From: Macrocystis pyrifera
Lineage: Eukaryota > Sar > Phaeophyceae > Laminariales > Laminariaceae
Length of the DNA stretch: 64,000 bases
Direction: 5' to 3'
Assembly: GCA_031763025.1 (NCBI GenBank)
Contig: JASSKH010000002.1
Span: 17,086,468 to 17,150,467, forward strand
Part shown: piece by piece, positions 31,868-43,789 of the stretch
Numbering within the stretch: the stretch's first letter is position 1
How the letters are laid out: each line of letters opens with the position of its first letter
The notes under the pieces: model-generated
Database searches by the model: none
Told to the model about the DNA's origin: nothing
The model's input: only the letters and a program-made list of their open reading frames with translations
Translations under genes and position numbers: made by a program

Positions 31868-32370
31868 ATTGTAAGGCAGGGCAATGGTTGCCCTGTTGTT
31901 CCCTAGGTGTTACCATATATAGCAAAAAAAGGTTGGACGGAGGTATGAAAATTCTCTCGCGACGTCGATATTTGCCACGTAGAATATTACTTGTTTGAAG
32001 ATGCTGCTGTTGCCGCTATTTCGAAGCAAAAAACCAAAACATAACTTCACAGTCGCATCGCGCAGATTGCGGTGACCTCGACGTGTCGCGAACACAGCCA
32101 TACCAAATAAAACGCCGCAGTGAAATCCAAGATGACAAAAGGCATACAAGTTGACTTTTCGCCAATGACCGTTACGTACATGCACCCCGTAAACAACACT
32201 CTGTCGACCAAACAGTTAATATAAATGTAGCTGCGCAGAACTCGAAAGGCTGGCGCCGTGCAACATTTAAAATTTTCTGCAAAATGCGTTCTAGCAAAGA
32301 CGGAAACAAGAAGGCAGGCAGTCCGAATCGAGAAGCAATATCACACAAAAAATCAAAACGTTTCAACACA
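31868..32370 (-). mobile_element. Hairpin-ended element terminus, copy 4
   Basis: TTGTAAGGCAGGGCAA-TGG-TTGCCCTGTT: two stem positions are changed relative to the 25-kb copy, yet pairing survives through G-T wobbles. The ~500-bp terminal region follows. At about 32370 the sequence jumps over most of the protease gene to its middle, an internal deletion. Confidence 0.75.
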
Positions 32371-32546
32371 CATTGGGATGCGGTTATCTCGATTTGGTCA
32401 TGGTCCTCGACACGGCAATCAGTAGTGTAGTTGCCAGTTGAATCCGAGAGCCGTCCGAGTGTACATGATACGAGCATGCCGTTCCACGACGTCACTTGGC
32501 CATCCGCTGTTGGGGTGGAGTTGATCATCAGGTCGAAGGGTGATAC
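32370..32546 (-). pseudogene. PIF1-element protease gene fragment
   Basis: About 177 bp match 4681-4857 of the protease exon (CACATTGGGATGCGGTT...GAGTTGATCATCAGGTCGAA). In the gene's direction it covers the segment around YTTDC. It carries the same extra T as the 38-kb copy (GTAGTTGCCAG against GTAGTGCCAG), which shifts the frame. Confidence 0.75.
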
Positions 32547-33224
32547 AGAGAGGTCCGATCGAGACCCCGGCCGCTAAGCGGCAGCACCGTTGTTGACGTG
32601 GGCCGTTATCGTTCTAATGATAATGCAAGTATCAAGAAAAATACGTAGGAAGCACGTATCCGTACCATAGAATTTCCGCTTTTTCTTGTGGTGTTGGTAC
32701 TATAAAATTTGGTCTTGGCACTACAAGAAGTGGGTACCGTAGGTTGCAGGTATCGAGAAGTCAGTATCACTGCAGCCTTGTTTCGACCAGCTGTGTAGGG
32801 TGTTAGAAGGGTAGGTTGTCTGTCGTCCAACGATTTTGAGGCGTTTCAGTCGATTTTCGTCCGCCTCAATGCCGGTCGAGCAACGTTTGCACAGCAAGAT
32901 ATAGGCGGTGTGCATGGTGTGGAGGCAATGGACGACCGCAGGAACTATACTGCTACTACTACTGCTGCGCTCTCAAGTGGTTGCAGGGGGCACCCCGCTA
33001 CTACTGTGACGCAGCTTTTGGGTCCACTATATACGTGAATGGAATTATGACGAGCTTGTCGCTCCAACCGCGCAGCTCGAACAACAGCAGAGACGGCGGT
33101 ACGTGGTGGTGGCGCAGGCAAACGGTGGCGACAGCAGGCACATGCGTACTGCTGTCCTCTCGATTGGCTGTGAGAATTGCACTGCTGCTCAGAACAACAG
33201 CAGAGGAGTACAGCAGTTTTTTTT

Positions 33225-34060
33225 CCCGGTGGCGGTTGTTGATCGTTGTGGTCGGTGTGGTTTTGGAGTCGGGATGTCATTCATGCTGTACATGCGCCCG
33301 TGCCCCCAGCTCTGCCTACTATCCGTCCTCGGTGCTGCATCGTAGGCTCCGATACATGCAACTAGTCATAAATTACACCCCGCATATGCCAACGTGCGCG
33401 CATGATTTTGCCTGCGGCTGGTGTGCTGCTGGGCGCCTGCTGCTGCTGGAGGATGAGTAGTTTTGTCTGGTGGCAGTTAGTCGTTGATCGTTGTGGTGGG
33501 CGTGGTCGGGAGTCAGGATACATACATGGGTACATAGATACATACATACGCCTGCACCACAAGCTCTTCCTATTTATCCTCGATGATGCATCGTAGGCTC
33601 CGACACTTGCAACTACTACAGGTACAACAGTAGCCAAGAGTACACCCTGGATGTGTCAGCTCACCCAGTTTTGCCTGGTGGCAGTTAGTTGGTTGTTAAT
33701 CGGTGGGCGTGTTCGGGAGTCGGGTTACACACACATACATGCCCCCGCACACCAAGCTCTGCCTATCTATCCTCGATGACGCGTCGTAGGCTCCAACACT
33801 TGCAACTACAGGTACAGTAGCCAAGAATACACTGCGGGTGTGCACCTCTCGCGCTGGTTTGGCCTGTTACTATGCTGCTGGGCAACAGCAGGTGGCGGTT
33901 GTTGTTGGTCGTCGTCGTCGTGGGTGTGGACGGGAGTCGGGATACATACATGCGCCCGCACCCCAAACTCTACCTATCCATCCTCCGTGATGCATATCGC
34001 AGGCCCCGATACAAGCCATCCATAGAGTATACTGCGGATGTGCCACCTCACGCGCATGGT
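33225..34060 (+). repeat. Internal ~200-240-bp tandem array inside the duplication
   Basis: Units share GGTGGCGGTTGTTG, a G-rich GTCGGGA-type block, CATACATGCGCCCGCACCCC, CTCTRCCTATCYATCCTC and CGTAGGCTCCGA(T/C)AC. About four units begin near 33225, 33465, 33675 and 33890. The same array lies in the second duplication copy at 38960-39800. Frames in it (for example MLLGNSRWRLLLVVVVVG) come from GTT/GTC repeats and are not supported as genes. Confidence 0.75.
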
Positions 34061-34299
34061 TTGCCTGCTGCTGCTGCTGCTGGGCGGCGTGGCCGCAGCG
34101 ATGTACAACAGCCTGCTTGTTGTACTCGTAGCACGCTCAATACGATATCTGTGCTCAGCAGCAGTTGTAACGGCACTGTTGGGCAATCACGGCCATTTTG
34201 CAAGTCATTCGGTAAGCCATAGGAGCTCCGCTTTGATTGGTGGAAGCTCGAAAAGTCTAGTCTGTTTTTACGTTGCTTTTTGCTTGTAAAATATCTCTT

Positions 34300-34818
34300 G
34301 CCCAGTGCCTTCATTCTTCGTTCATGTAATAATTTTCTGCCTGATTGGAACACGTTCCCACCAGTCAGAAAGAAAAAAAAACGAACAGCAGAGCTTCCCT
34401 CGTAGCCTTGTACGCCGCCCGCCCGTCTCGCGACCACCCCACCACCGATTGGGTCCGGATAAAGTTTTCCTCCCTCTCTGCCACAGTGAGAGTCGTCGCC
34501 CGCCTCGCGTGAAGCCCGGTGCTCACCGCGGCCCTTCTTCGCCACTTCGACAAAGTTGGTGCTCAAACTGCATTGAAGTCTCTTTGAAGTTTAGTTTGGT
34601 CGCAAAAATAAGCACCGCTTAAACATTATTTCGCATATCAAAACGACCCTTATATCTCGTATATGGTGCAAGCGGAGCCTCACAAGGAGGCCAGACAGAG
34701 CCCATTCGTGCTTCCTGCGTGTCTCGAGATACACGCGACGCCTAGCCATGCAAACGGCGACGGCGCTCCTTGCAACACCCCCTCTACCTGCTAGCACCCG
34801 CTGACACCCGCGGCGGCG
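34300..34818 (+). repeat. Family A dispersed repeat, truncated (copy 6)
   Basis: Only the first half of the family is present, up to the GCGGCGGCGC block; then TTGGTACTAAAAGATTTGG of family F begins. Confidence 0.85.
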
Positions 34819-34819
34819 C

Positions 34820-35560
34820 TTGGTACTAAAAGATTTGGTTTTGGCACTAGAAATAGTGGGTACCGTAGGTTGTAGGTATATATGGAGTTGTAGGCCGTTG
34901 TTGACGCGGGCCGTTGTCGTCCTGCCTAATGCAAGTCTCAAGCAAAGCACGTAGGAAAGACGTAGGTAGTTTGCCATTTTTTTCAGTGACTGTATCACTG
35001 CTATCTTGTTTCGACGAGCTGTGTAGAGTGTCAGACGGGTAGGTTGTCTGTCGTCCTTTGTTGTTGTAGGCTGTTGTCGTCGCATATTGTTGTCGTGGGA
35101 CGCTGACCTCAATGTGGGCACTAAATTGGTTGTTGTTGTTGTCGTGTGAAGGAGGCACCGTGAGTTGTACGTAGTTCGCGTTCTTCTTGCCGGTTGTTGT
35201 TGTAGTGGGACGCTAACTCTTGTCGCGGTCGACCTTGTTTTTTTCTCGAACTAATTGGAAATAATTATTTCCCCTCAGCTTCTTTTTCCTCTGCCCTGCT
35301 GGCCATTTTTATGAGCGATGGACGACGAAACTCTTCCTGCTTCTGCGGCACATTGTCGGATAAGGCTGCACACTGCACGTATAAAACTTACACGAATGAG
35401 GTACTTTTGAACGCGGAACATTCGGAGAGTCCTGCCGGGGATTTTTACGGGCGGGCATAGACACTAAAGACAGCACTGCACGTATAGAACTTACGCACAC
35501 TTGCACACATACTGCTGTAATACAGGTACTTGTGCACGTAGAACATTCGGACAGCAGTAG
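34820..35560 (+). repeat. Family F block
   Basis: Contains the GGTACCGTAGGTTGTAGG block, GACGGGTAGGTTGTCTGTCG, the CGCGTTCTTCTTGCCGGTTG leader and about one and a half degraded 170-bp units. Confidence 0.7.
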
Positions 35561-35564
35561 TTCA

Positions 35565-36292
35565 CGATGTTTACGATGCGAAAAGGCGCGGAGAGGGCAA
35601 AAATCCCTGTCTCCTCATGTAATAATTTTCTGCCTGATTGGAACACGTTCCACCGGTCAAAAAGGAAAAAAAAGAACAGCAGAGCTTCCTTCTTAGCCTT
35701 GTACGCCGCCCGCCCGTCTCGCGACCACCTCATCACCGATTGGGTCCGGATAAAATTTTGCTGCCTCTCTGCCACAGTGAGCGACGTCGCCCGCCTCGCG
35801 TCAAGCCCGGTGCTCACCGTGGCCCTGCTTCGCCACTTCGACAAAGTTGGTGCTCAAACTGCATTGAAGTCTCTTTGGCGTTTAGTTTGGTCGCAAAAAT
35901 AAGCACCGCTTGACTACTATTTCGCATATCAAAACGACCCTTATATCTCGTATATGGTGCAAGCGGAGCCTCACAAGGAGGCCAGACACATACCATCCGT
36001 GCTTCCTGCGTGTCTCGAGACACACGCGACGCCTAGCTATGCAAAAGGCGACGGCGCTCCTTGCAACACCCCCTCTGCCTGCTAGCACCCACTGACACCC
36101 GCGGCGGCGCAGGGCTCGCCCGCGGTACCGTGTTCAGACTACACGCACGCGCACGAAACGAAATCAAATGGCTTCAGATTATATAAGCAACGCTTGACAC
36201 GTACCTGGTATGTTCGTATGAATAAGAGTACGAGAAGGCGCTTCTATTGACGAACGCAGTGTTTGTTCGAAAATATAAGCTGTACCGGGACA
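35565..36292 (+). repeat. Family A dispersed repeat, partial (copy 7)
   Basis: Starts GATGCGAAAAGGCGCGGAG and runs to GAAAATATAAGCTGTACCGG, where copy 8 begins with the same GATGCGAAAAGGCGCGGAG. The two are near-identical over about 700 bp, so this is a recent partial tandem duplication. Confidence 0.9.
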
Positions 36293-37372
36293 TGTTTTCG
36301 ATGCGAAAAGGCGCGGAGAGGGCAAACATCCCTGTCTCCTCATGCAATAATTTTCTGCCTGATTGGAACACGTTCCCACCGGTCAAAAAGGAAAAAAAAG
36401 AACAGCAGAGCTTCCTTCTTAGCCTTGTACGCCGCCCGCCCGTCTCGCGACCACCTCACCACCGATTGGGTCCGGATAAAGTTTTCCGCCCTCTCTGCCA
36501 TAGTGAGCGACGTCGCCCGCCTCGCGTCAAGCCCGGTGCTCACCGTGGCCCTGCTTCGCCACTTCGACAAAGTTGGTGCTCAAACTGCATTGAAGTCTCT
36601 TTGGCGTTTAGTTTGGTCGCAAAAATAAGCACCGCTTGACTACTATTTCGCATATCAAAACAACCCTTATATCTCGTATATGGTGCAAGCGGAGCCTCAC
36701 AAGGAGGCCAGACAGATACCATTCGTGCTTCCTGCGTGTCTCGAGACACACGCGACGCCTGGCCATGCAAACGGCGAAGGCGCTACTTGCAACACCCCCT
36801 CTGCCTGCTAGCACCCACTGACACCCGCGGCGGCGCCGGGCTCGCCCGCGGTACCTTACACGCACGCGCACGAAACGAAATAAAATGGCTTCAGATTACA
36901 TAAGCAACTCTTGACTGGTACCTGGTATGTTCGTATGAATACGAGTACGAGAAGGCGCTTCTATTGACGAACGCAGTGTTTGTTCGAAAATATAAGCTGT
37001 ACCGGGACATTGTTTGTTTGCCATAAAACGGTATACCTTGACAGAAAATATCGTATGACTTGGGCGTGGTGTGCCTTGATCACCTCGTTTCACTTTTCGT
37101 ACCGTAAACTGGCAAAAATACGACGGTGTACCGTTTTGTTTTGGCTTTTTTGCAAGTGAGACGGACGGATATGGATGTTTCGCCAAAAAACGGTATACCT
37201 TGACAGAAGATGCCATCTAACTTGGGTTGGGTGTACCCTGATGGCCTGGTTTGAGTTTTTGGTACCGAAAACTGGCGAAAAAGCTCTGGTGTACCGTTTT
37301 TTTGTCATTTTGTCCCCTAGGACAGGAAAATAGTTTTGCTTTTAGATTACCCTAGGGTAAACCCTAGGGAAC
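36293..37372 (+). repeat. Family A dispersed repeat, full-length (copy 8)
   Basis: Complete block order with the family end ACCCTAGGGTAAACCCTAGG at about 37350-37369, the best preserved palindrome together with copy 9. It joins directly to AAAAAATCAAAACGTTTC of the hairpin-ended element. Confidence 0.9.
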
Positions 37373-38280
37373 AAAAAATCAAAACGTTTCAACACAGATG
37401 TGAAGAACACGTGAGACGCCCAAGGCGGCGGTACGTCGGAGTCGAGTCGGCAAGCCACAGCTGCGCTCCCCACGTCGTAGTGGCCAGGACTTCGGTAAGG
37501 CGGAGGCGTGATGGGTCCTTGTCTAGTCGCCTCGATTATCTCCGCGCGTTCTTGGCTTGCGCGCTCATGGTAGTTAGCACTACGGTATGGTGTCGTTTGT
37601 GCCTGGGGAACAGGCAAGGTCATAGACTTTCGAAGGTAGACATACATATGCTGGAAACCATGATACCAGTCGTAGTCGAAATCGTCGAAAGACGTGGTAC
37701 TCCCCCCGAGTAAACAATCGTACTTCAACCACCGCCCTCTCGAACGCAACTGGGTCACGAAATGGTTCGGAAGGGAGTAGATGACAGCTACGGGCAGTAC
37801 TCAACGCCTATCATCAAAATGGGTGACGGTGCTGGCGGCTCTCCGGCGTCCTCGTACATGTCTACACGTGCAGACGCGAAGAAAACGCGATCTGGGGCGC
37901 TGTCCGCACTCCAAGGAAGAATCGACCATATGGATGTGCTGATGTGCCGGGCGCAGCTTCTCGTCGCAGGGGGGGCACGGAGCAGGTCCAGGAAATGAGA
38001 AGTCGGAGGCGGTCCCGGTCAGGAACAAGGCATTGGCCGCATCCTGGAGTGACTGGGGTGGTCCGTGCGGAATCAAGACTGGTGCGGTATCTCGCCATCG
38101 TGCACATTGGGATGCGGCTATCTCGATACGGCCATGGTCCTCGACACGGCAATCAGTAGTGTAGTTGCCAGTTGAATCCGAGAGCCGTCCGAGTGTACAT
38201 GATACGAGCATACCGTTCCACGACGTCACTTGGCCATCCGCTGTTGGGGTGGAGTTGATCATCAGGTCGAAGGGTGATAC
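37373..38280 (-). pseudogene. Decayed copy of the PIF1-element protease exon
   Basis: Collinear with 3953-4857, about 90% similar by eye. At the 3' end the stop is lost (TGA to TGG at 37420). Extra T's at about 37969 and 38164 and a loss of bases near 37792 shift the frame, so three separate frames cover what is one exon at 4 kb. HGFQHMYVYLRKSMTLPVPQ and FPGPAPCPPCDE are still recognisable. Family A sequence has replaced the terminal hairpin side. Confidence 0.8.
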
Positions 38281-40565
38281 AGAGAGGTCCGATCGAGACC
38301 CCGGCCGCTACATAAGCGGCAGCACCGTTGTTGACGTGGGCCGTTATCGTTCAAATGATAGTGTAAGTATCAAGAAAAATACGTAGGAAGCACGTATCCG
38401 TACCATAGAACTTCCGCTTTTTTCTTGTGGTTTTGGTACTATAAAATTTGGTTTTGGCACTATAAGAACCGTAGGTTGCAGGTATAGAGAAGTCAGTATC
38501 ACTGCAGCCTTGTTTCGACCAGCTGTGTAGGGTGTTAGAAGGGTAGGTTGTCTGTCGTCCAACGATTTTGAGGCGTTTCAGTCGATTTTCGTCCGCCTCA
38601 ATGCCGGTCGAGCAACGTTTGCACAGCAAGATATAGGCGGTGTGCATGGTGTGGAGGCAAAGGACGACCGCAGGAACTATACTGCTGCTACTACTGCTGC
38701 GCTCTCAAGTGGTTGCAGGGGGCACCCCGCTACTACTGTGACGCAGCTTTTGGGTCCATTATCTACGTGAATGGAATTATGACGAGCTTGTCGATCCAAA
38801 ATACCAACCGCGCAGCTCGAACAACAGCAGAGACGGCGATGCGTGGTGGTGGCGCAGGCAAACGGTGGCGACAGCAGGCACATGCGTACTGCTGTCCTCT
38901 CGATTGGCTGTGAGAATTGCACTGCTGCTCAGAACAACAGCAGAGGAGTACAGCAGTTTTTTTTCCTGGTGGCGGTTGTTGATCGTTGTGGTCGGTGTGG
39001 TTTGGAGTCGGGATGTCATTCATGCTGTACATGCGCCCGTGCCCCCAGCTCTGCCTACTATCCGTCCTCGGTGCTGCATCGTAGGCTCCGATACATGCAA
39101 CTAGTCATAAATTACACCCCGCATATGCCAACGTGCACGCATGATTTTGCCTGCGGCTGGTGTGCTGCTGGGCGCCTGCTGCTGCTGGAGGATGAGTAGT
39201 TTTGTCTGGTGGCAGTTGGTCGTTGATCGTTGTGGTGGGCGTGGTCGGGAGTCAGGATACATACATGGGTACATAGATACATACATACGCCTGCACCCCA
39301 AGCTCTTCCTATTTATCCTCGATGATGCATCGTAGGCTCCGACATTGCAACTACTACAGGTACAACAGTAGCCAAGAGTACACCCTGGATGTGTCAGCTC
39401 ACCCAGTTTTGCCTGGTGGTAGTTAGTTGGTTGTTAATCGGTGGGCGTGTTCGGGAGTCGGGTTACACACACATACATGCCCCCGCACACCAAGCTCTGC
39501 CTATCTATCCTCGATGACGCGTCGTAGGCTCCAACACTTGCAACTACAGGTACAGTAGCCAAGAATACACTGCGGGTGTGCACCTCTCGCGCTGGTTTGG
39601 CCTGTTACTATGCTGCTGGGCAACAGCGGATGGCGGTTGTTGTTGGTCGTCGTCGTCGTGGGTGTGGACGGGAGTCGGGATACATACATGCGCCCGCACC
39701 CCAAACTCTACCTATCCATCCTCCGTGATGCATATCGCAGGCCCCGATACAAGCCATCCATAGAGTATACTGCGGATGTGCCACCTCACGCGCATGGTTT
39801 GCCTGCTGCTGCTGCTGCTGGGCGGCATGGTCGCAGCGATGTACAACAGCCTGCTTGTTGTACTCGTAGCACGCTCAATACGATATCTGTGCTCAGCAGC
39901 AGTTGTAACGGCACTGTTGGGCAATCACGGCCATTTTGCAAGTCATTCGGTAAGTCATAGGAGCTCCGCTTTGATTGGTGGAAGCTCGAAAAGTCTAGTC
40001 TGTTTTTACGTTGTTTTTTGCTTGTAAATATCCCTTGGCCCAGTGCCTGTCTCCTCTCACGTAATCATTTTATAATTTTCTGCCTGATTGGAACACGTTC
40101 CCACCAGTCAGAAAGAAAAAAAACGAACAGCAGAGCTTCCCTCTTAGCCTTGTACGCCGCCCGCCCGTCTCGCGACCACCTCACCACCGATTTGGTCCGG
40201 ATAAAGTTTTCCTCCCTCTCTGCCACAGTGAGCCCCGTCGACCGCCTCGCGTGAAGCCCGGTGCTCACCGTGGCCCTTCTTCGTCACTTCGACAAAGTTG
40301 GTCCTCACACTGCATTGAAGTCTCTTTGAAGTTTAGTTTGGTCGCAAAAATAAGCACCGCTTAAACATTATTTCGCATATCAAAACGACCCTTATATCTC
40401 GTATATGGTGCAAGCGGAGCCTCACAAGGAGGCCAGCCAGAGCCCATTCGTGCTTCCTGCGTGTCTCGAGACACACGCGACGCCTAGCCATGCAAACGGC
40501 GACGGCGCTCCTTGCAACACCCCCTCTACCTGTTAGCACCCGCTGACACCCGCGGCGGCGCCGGG
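38103..40565 (+). repeat. Segmental duplication, copy 2
   Basis: Direct-orientation partner of 32370-34818, offset by about 5.73 kb. In this copy the family A sequence is complete and the upstream protease pseudogene is longer, so it may be closer to the parent arrangement. Confidence 0.85.
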
Positions 40566-41102
40566 CTCGCCCGCGGTACCGTGTTCTGACTACACGCACG
40601 CGCACGAAACGAAATAAAATGGCTTCAGATTATAAATAAGCAACGCTTGACTCGTACCTGGTACGTTCGTTTGAACACGAGTACACAGTACAAGAAGGCG
40701 CTTCTATTGACGAACGTAGTGTTTGTTCGAAAATATAAGCTGTACCGGGACATGTTTTGTTTGCCATAAAACGGTATACCTTGAAAATATCATATGACTT
40801 GGGCTTGGTGTGCCCTGATCAGCTCGTTTTACTTTTCGTACCATAAACTGGCAAATATACGATGGTGTACCGTTTTTTGGAATTTTTGCAAGTGAGACGG
40901 ACGGGCATGGATATTTCGCCAAAAAAAGGTATACCTTGACAGAATGTCTTCTTACTTGGGTTGGGTGTACCCTGATGCCTTGGTTTGAGTTTTTCGTACC
41001 GTAAACTGGCAAAAAATCGCTGATGTACCGTTTTTTGTCATTTCGTCTGTTAGGACAGGAAATTAATTTTGCTTCTAGATCACCCTAGGGTAAACCCTAG
41101 GG
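40045..41102 (+). repeat. Family A dispersed repeat, full-length (copy 9)
   Basis: Complete family copy ending ACCCTAGGGTAAACCCTAGG near 41082-41101. Its last third closely resembles the fragment at 1-466, for example both have GGAATTTTTGCAAGTGAG and TTGACAGAATGTCTTCTTAC. Confidence 0.9.
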
Positions 41103-41354
41103 AAAACTCAACAACGCTTAATCAATATGTAAGTATTTGTAAAATGAAAAGGTTTGGACATGTTGCAACGTCATATCATTCTCCCTTGTTCGGGTTATAT
41201 ACAGTATCAGTGCGCAGAATGATTATTTAAATCCTGTTGACCCGGGCAGCATCCAGGGGAGCCACTGGCCTATATCTTGACAAGGAATTACCTAGAGAAT
41301 ACGCGCGTTCGGCTTGTTATAACACTTGTATAATTCACAAAAAATGGAAAATAG

Positions 41355-41482
41355 ACGAGATGTATTACGCAGCTTGCAAAGTTGAGTATCAACTACTTAA
41401 TCAGTCGAACTCACAGCTGACGTATTTTATAATTTTATAAAATTACCGCAGCTGAGACTCAGTTTTACAAACTGAGAATAAA
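41355..41482 (+). repeat. Family G block and family J stem-loop
   Basis: CAGCTTGCAAAGTTGAGTAT...AGTCGAACTCACAGCTGACG matches 56660-56745. It is followed by GAGACTCAGTTTTACAAACT with GAGAATAAA (perfect 8-bp stem CTCAGTTT/AAACTGAG, loop TAC). Confidence 0.75.
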
Positions 41483-41489
41483 TACCCCT

Positions 41490-42560
41490 CGTCAGCTGTG
41501 AGATTGAAAAAAGTTCCAACTATTTTCAATGTTATGAATGCGCTCGGCGGGTACTGCTGGCGCGCACTATAATGTTTTCTACTCTTTTACGGGAAAGGCT
41601 TTGACGTCGTATCGTTTGGAGAAAAAATGACGCGTGTCATATTCTCCTTAGCTACTATTTGTTTCTCCTGCAATTACTCCAAGCTCCCTGCCTTTCGTAA
41701 CTCAGACCCAGTGTCACATATCCAGCACTCGTCCCCCCTCCCCATGCGCTATCACCACTGAATATCTTATCGCTCCCATCATACGTTACGGGGAACACTC
41801 CGGACTAAAGCACCGCCTGTCTTGCGACTACGGACTAGAACATCGCCTGCATCGTGCTGTCACTAAAATGTCTCCTCTTCCCGTGGGACTCTTACAGACG
41901 TATACGTAGCAGGCATACCGGTAACTTGCAACTACTGCAATTTCAAAAACAATTACGTACTCCAGTAGTACACTACCGTACTACGAATTCATATGACGTA
42001 CTGCTATATAGCATTGTAGTGCTCCCAATGATACGTTATATGCTTTATAGAGCAATTTCCCAGTTTCATCATTTTATTTGTATGTACAGAGCAACAGTTA
42101 GTTGTTGTGTGGTCGTTGGTCGATTGCGTGCTAGCAATTGCCATGGGATCGCTTTCACTGCCAGCGCAGAAGCCTTGCATGGTGGCTGGGTAGCTATAGG
42201 TTGGTCGGTGTGGGTTCTGTTTGGTGAGTGGCTTGCTGGGTGTCGGTTGTTGCGACAACAACCAAGTGCAAGCAAAAATAATCAACTATCAAACACAAAA
42301 AAAAGTCAAAATGGGGGGGTGTACTCGATAGGAGAGATGTACCCGATCTCATGCATGGCCGTAGTCGTATGACCATAGACCCTCGCATCCCTACAATGCC
42401 GGGACGGAGCATGTCGGGTTTTCACCGACCACGCAGACATTGCTTGCACCAAGCGCGAAGCGCCGTGAGGTGTCCGGCGAGTCGCATGAAGGATGAGCAG
42501 CATCCTACTAAATGGGGAGGGGGGGCATATTGATTAAAGTCTTCTTGAGGTGTTTTACTA
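41490..42560. other. Region without a supported gene
   Basis: Several overlapping open frames on both strands (for example 41854-42372 plus and 42004-42285 minus) have no protein-like pattern. A G-run lies near 42313. Nothing else recognised. Confidence 0.4.
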
Positions 42561-42562
42561 TT

Positions 42563-42653
42563 ACGGGGGACCATAGTGAATAGGACCTAATATCGTTAGT
42601 AAATATATAGGTTTTTATGTGTACCGTAGGTCCTATTGACTATGGTCCCCCGT
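42563..42653. mobile_element. 91-bp MITE with 27-bp inverted ends
   Basis: ACGGGGGACCATAGT...GGACCTA (42563-42589) and its reverse complement (42627-42653) pair with a single mismatch (position 16). Only about 37 bp of AT-rich DNA lies between. No unambiguous target duplication; flanks read CTATT and GATATT. Confidence 0.75.
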
Positions 42654-42679
42654 GATATTACAAGAGTGAAGAACGAAAA

Positions 42680-43730
42680 GTCACTGACACCAGTAATATA
42701 AGCAGTACAAGGGGCTACGCTGGCGGCCTGGAAGGGGCTTGCTACGCCGGCGGCCTGGACGGCCGCCGGTCGCAGACTCGCGTGATGGGCGTATAATGTA
42801 GCGGAGGAGGCTCAGACTCGATGTCAAGAGATTGAGAGCGTGCACTCCGCACTCCACTCTGAGAAGTGAGATTAACTTTTTGTATGTCTTCTTAATAACA
42901 GTGGGTTGAGAAATGAATAGGGATGGGGTTATAGCTGAAAAACGTGCGTGGTAGCTACGTGGTAGCTCGTAATTATATGCGAACGGGGAAGCCATCACTA
43001 GGGCTGCCTGAAGTTGCAGGTTGCAGCAAGGTCGAGAAATGGTAACATACCGAGGACATTGGAAGTTGCAGGTTGCAGCAAGGTCGAGAAAAAGTAACGT
43101 ACAGAGGAACCGGACACATTGAATTCAAGAGGGAGCAAAACCGTGCACATAAACTGAAATGAAACTATACTTGTGTGAGGAACTGCACTCCCGAGGCCGA
43201 AAAGGTTGGTACTAACTGCCGACCACCTACTCGTAGAAGGGGTTAAAAGAAAAGCATCGAAGGTTAAAGAACTGTGAAATTAAGAATCTATCGATATGTA
43301 GGACATTGAGGTATGAAGCAAGCTAGCCAACTGGTTCAAAGTACCGGGAGTAAAAAAAGCACTCGGTGTGCTTAAATATCATCCAACAACTACGTCTACA
43401 TCAAAAGGACGATTTTAGGCAATCATCGAGGCTGACGAAGGCTGGGGCGTGGTCTTGCGTTCGAAGCACGCCGACGTAGTAAAGCCAGGTACCTGCTGAA
43501 ATTACACCGGGGACGGTAACGGTTGGTGGGGAGGGACAATGATAGAGTCGTATTGTTTGGACATTGGGTTGAAAAGTAAGTGGACACACAAAGTTGAGAC
43601 ACAGGTATTCACACTGGATGGTAATCATATGGCAGGGCGTGTCGAAAGAAAAAAAACTGCACTAGACCCTTGTGGTAGAAAAAAGAGCTATAATCACATA
43701 CCTGGGTACACACAGCTGGTATTATTTAGG
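42680..43730. other. Region without a supported gene; small tandem duplications
   Basis: GGGGCTTGCTACGCCGGCGG repeats imperfectly at 42712-42760, and GAAGTTGCAGGTTGCAGCAA is duplicated 52 bp apart (43010 and 43062). No gene recognised. Confidence 0.45.
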
Positions 43731-43789
43731 AGCGAGTAACAAAAAGACAAGACAGTCCACAAACACAGGACATCATACAGCAGTGTAAA

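Larger units (their letters stand above)
32370..34818 (+). repeat. Segmental duplication, copy 1
   Basis: About 2.45 kb is collinear with 38103-40565, starting inside the protease fragment, passing the family F block and the 240-bp array, and ending in family A. Copies differ by scattered substitutions and small indels. The copy stops at GCGGCGGCGC (34818), where family F sequence replaces the family A tail. Confidence 0.85.

Noticed and set aside
33872..34222. Leucine/valine-rich small proteins in the segmental duplications
   Set aside because: They derive from GTTGTTGGTCGTCGTCGT repeats in a tandem array; the two duplication copies share them only by descent.
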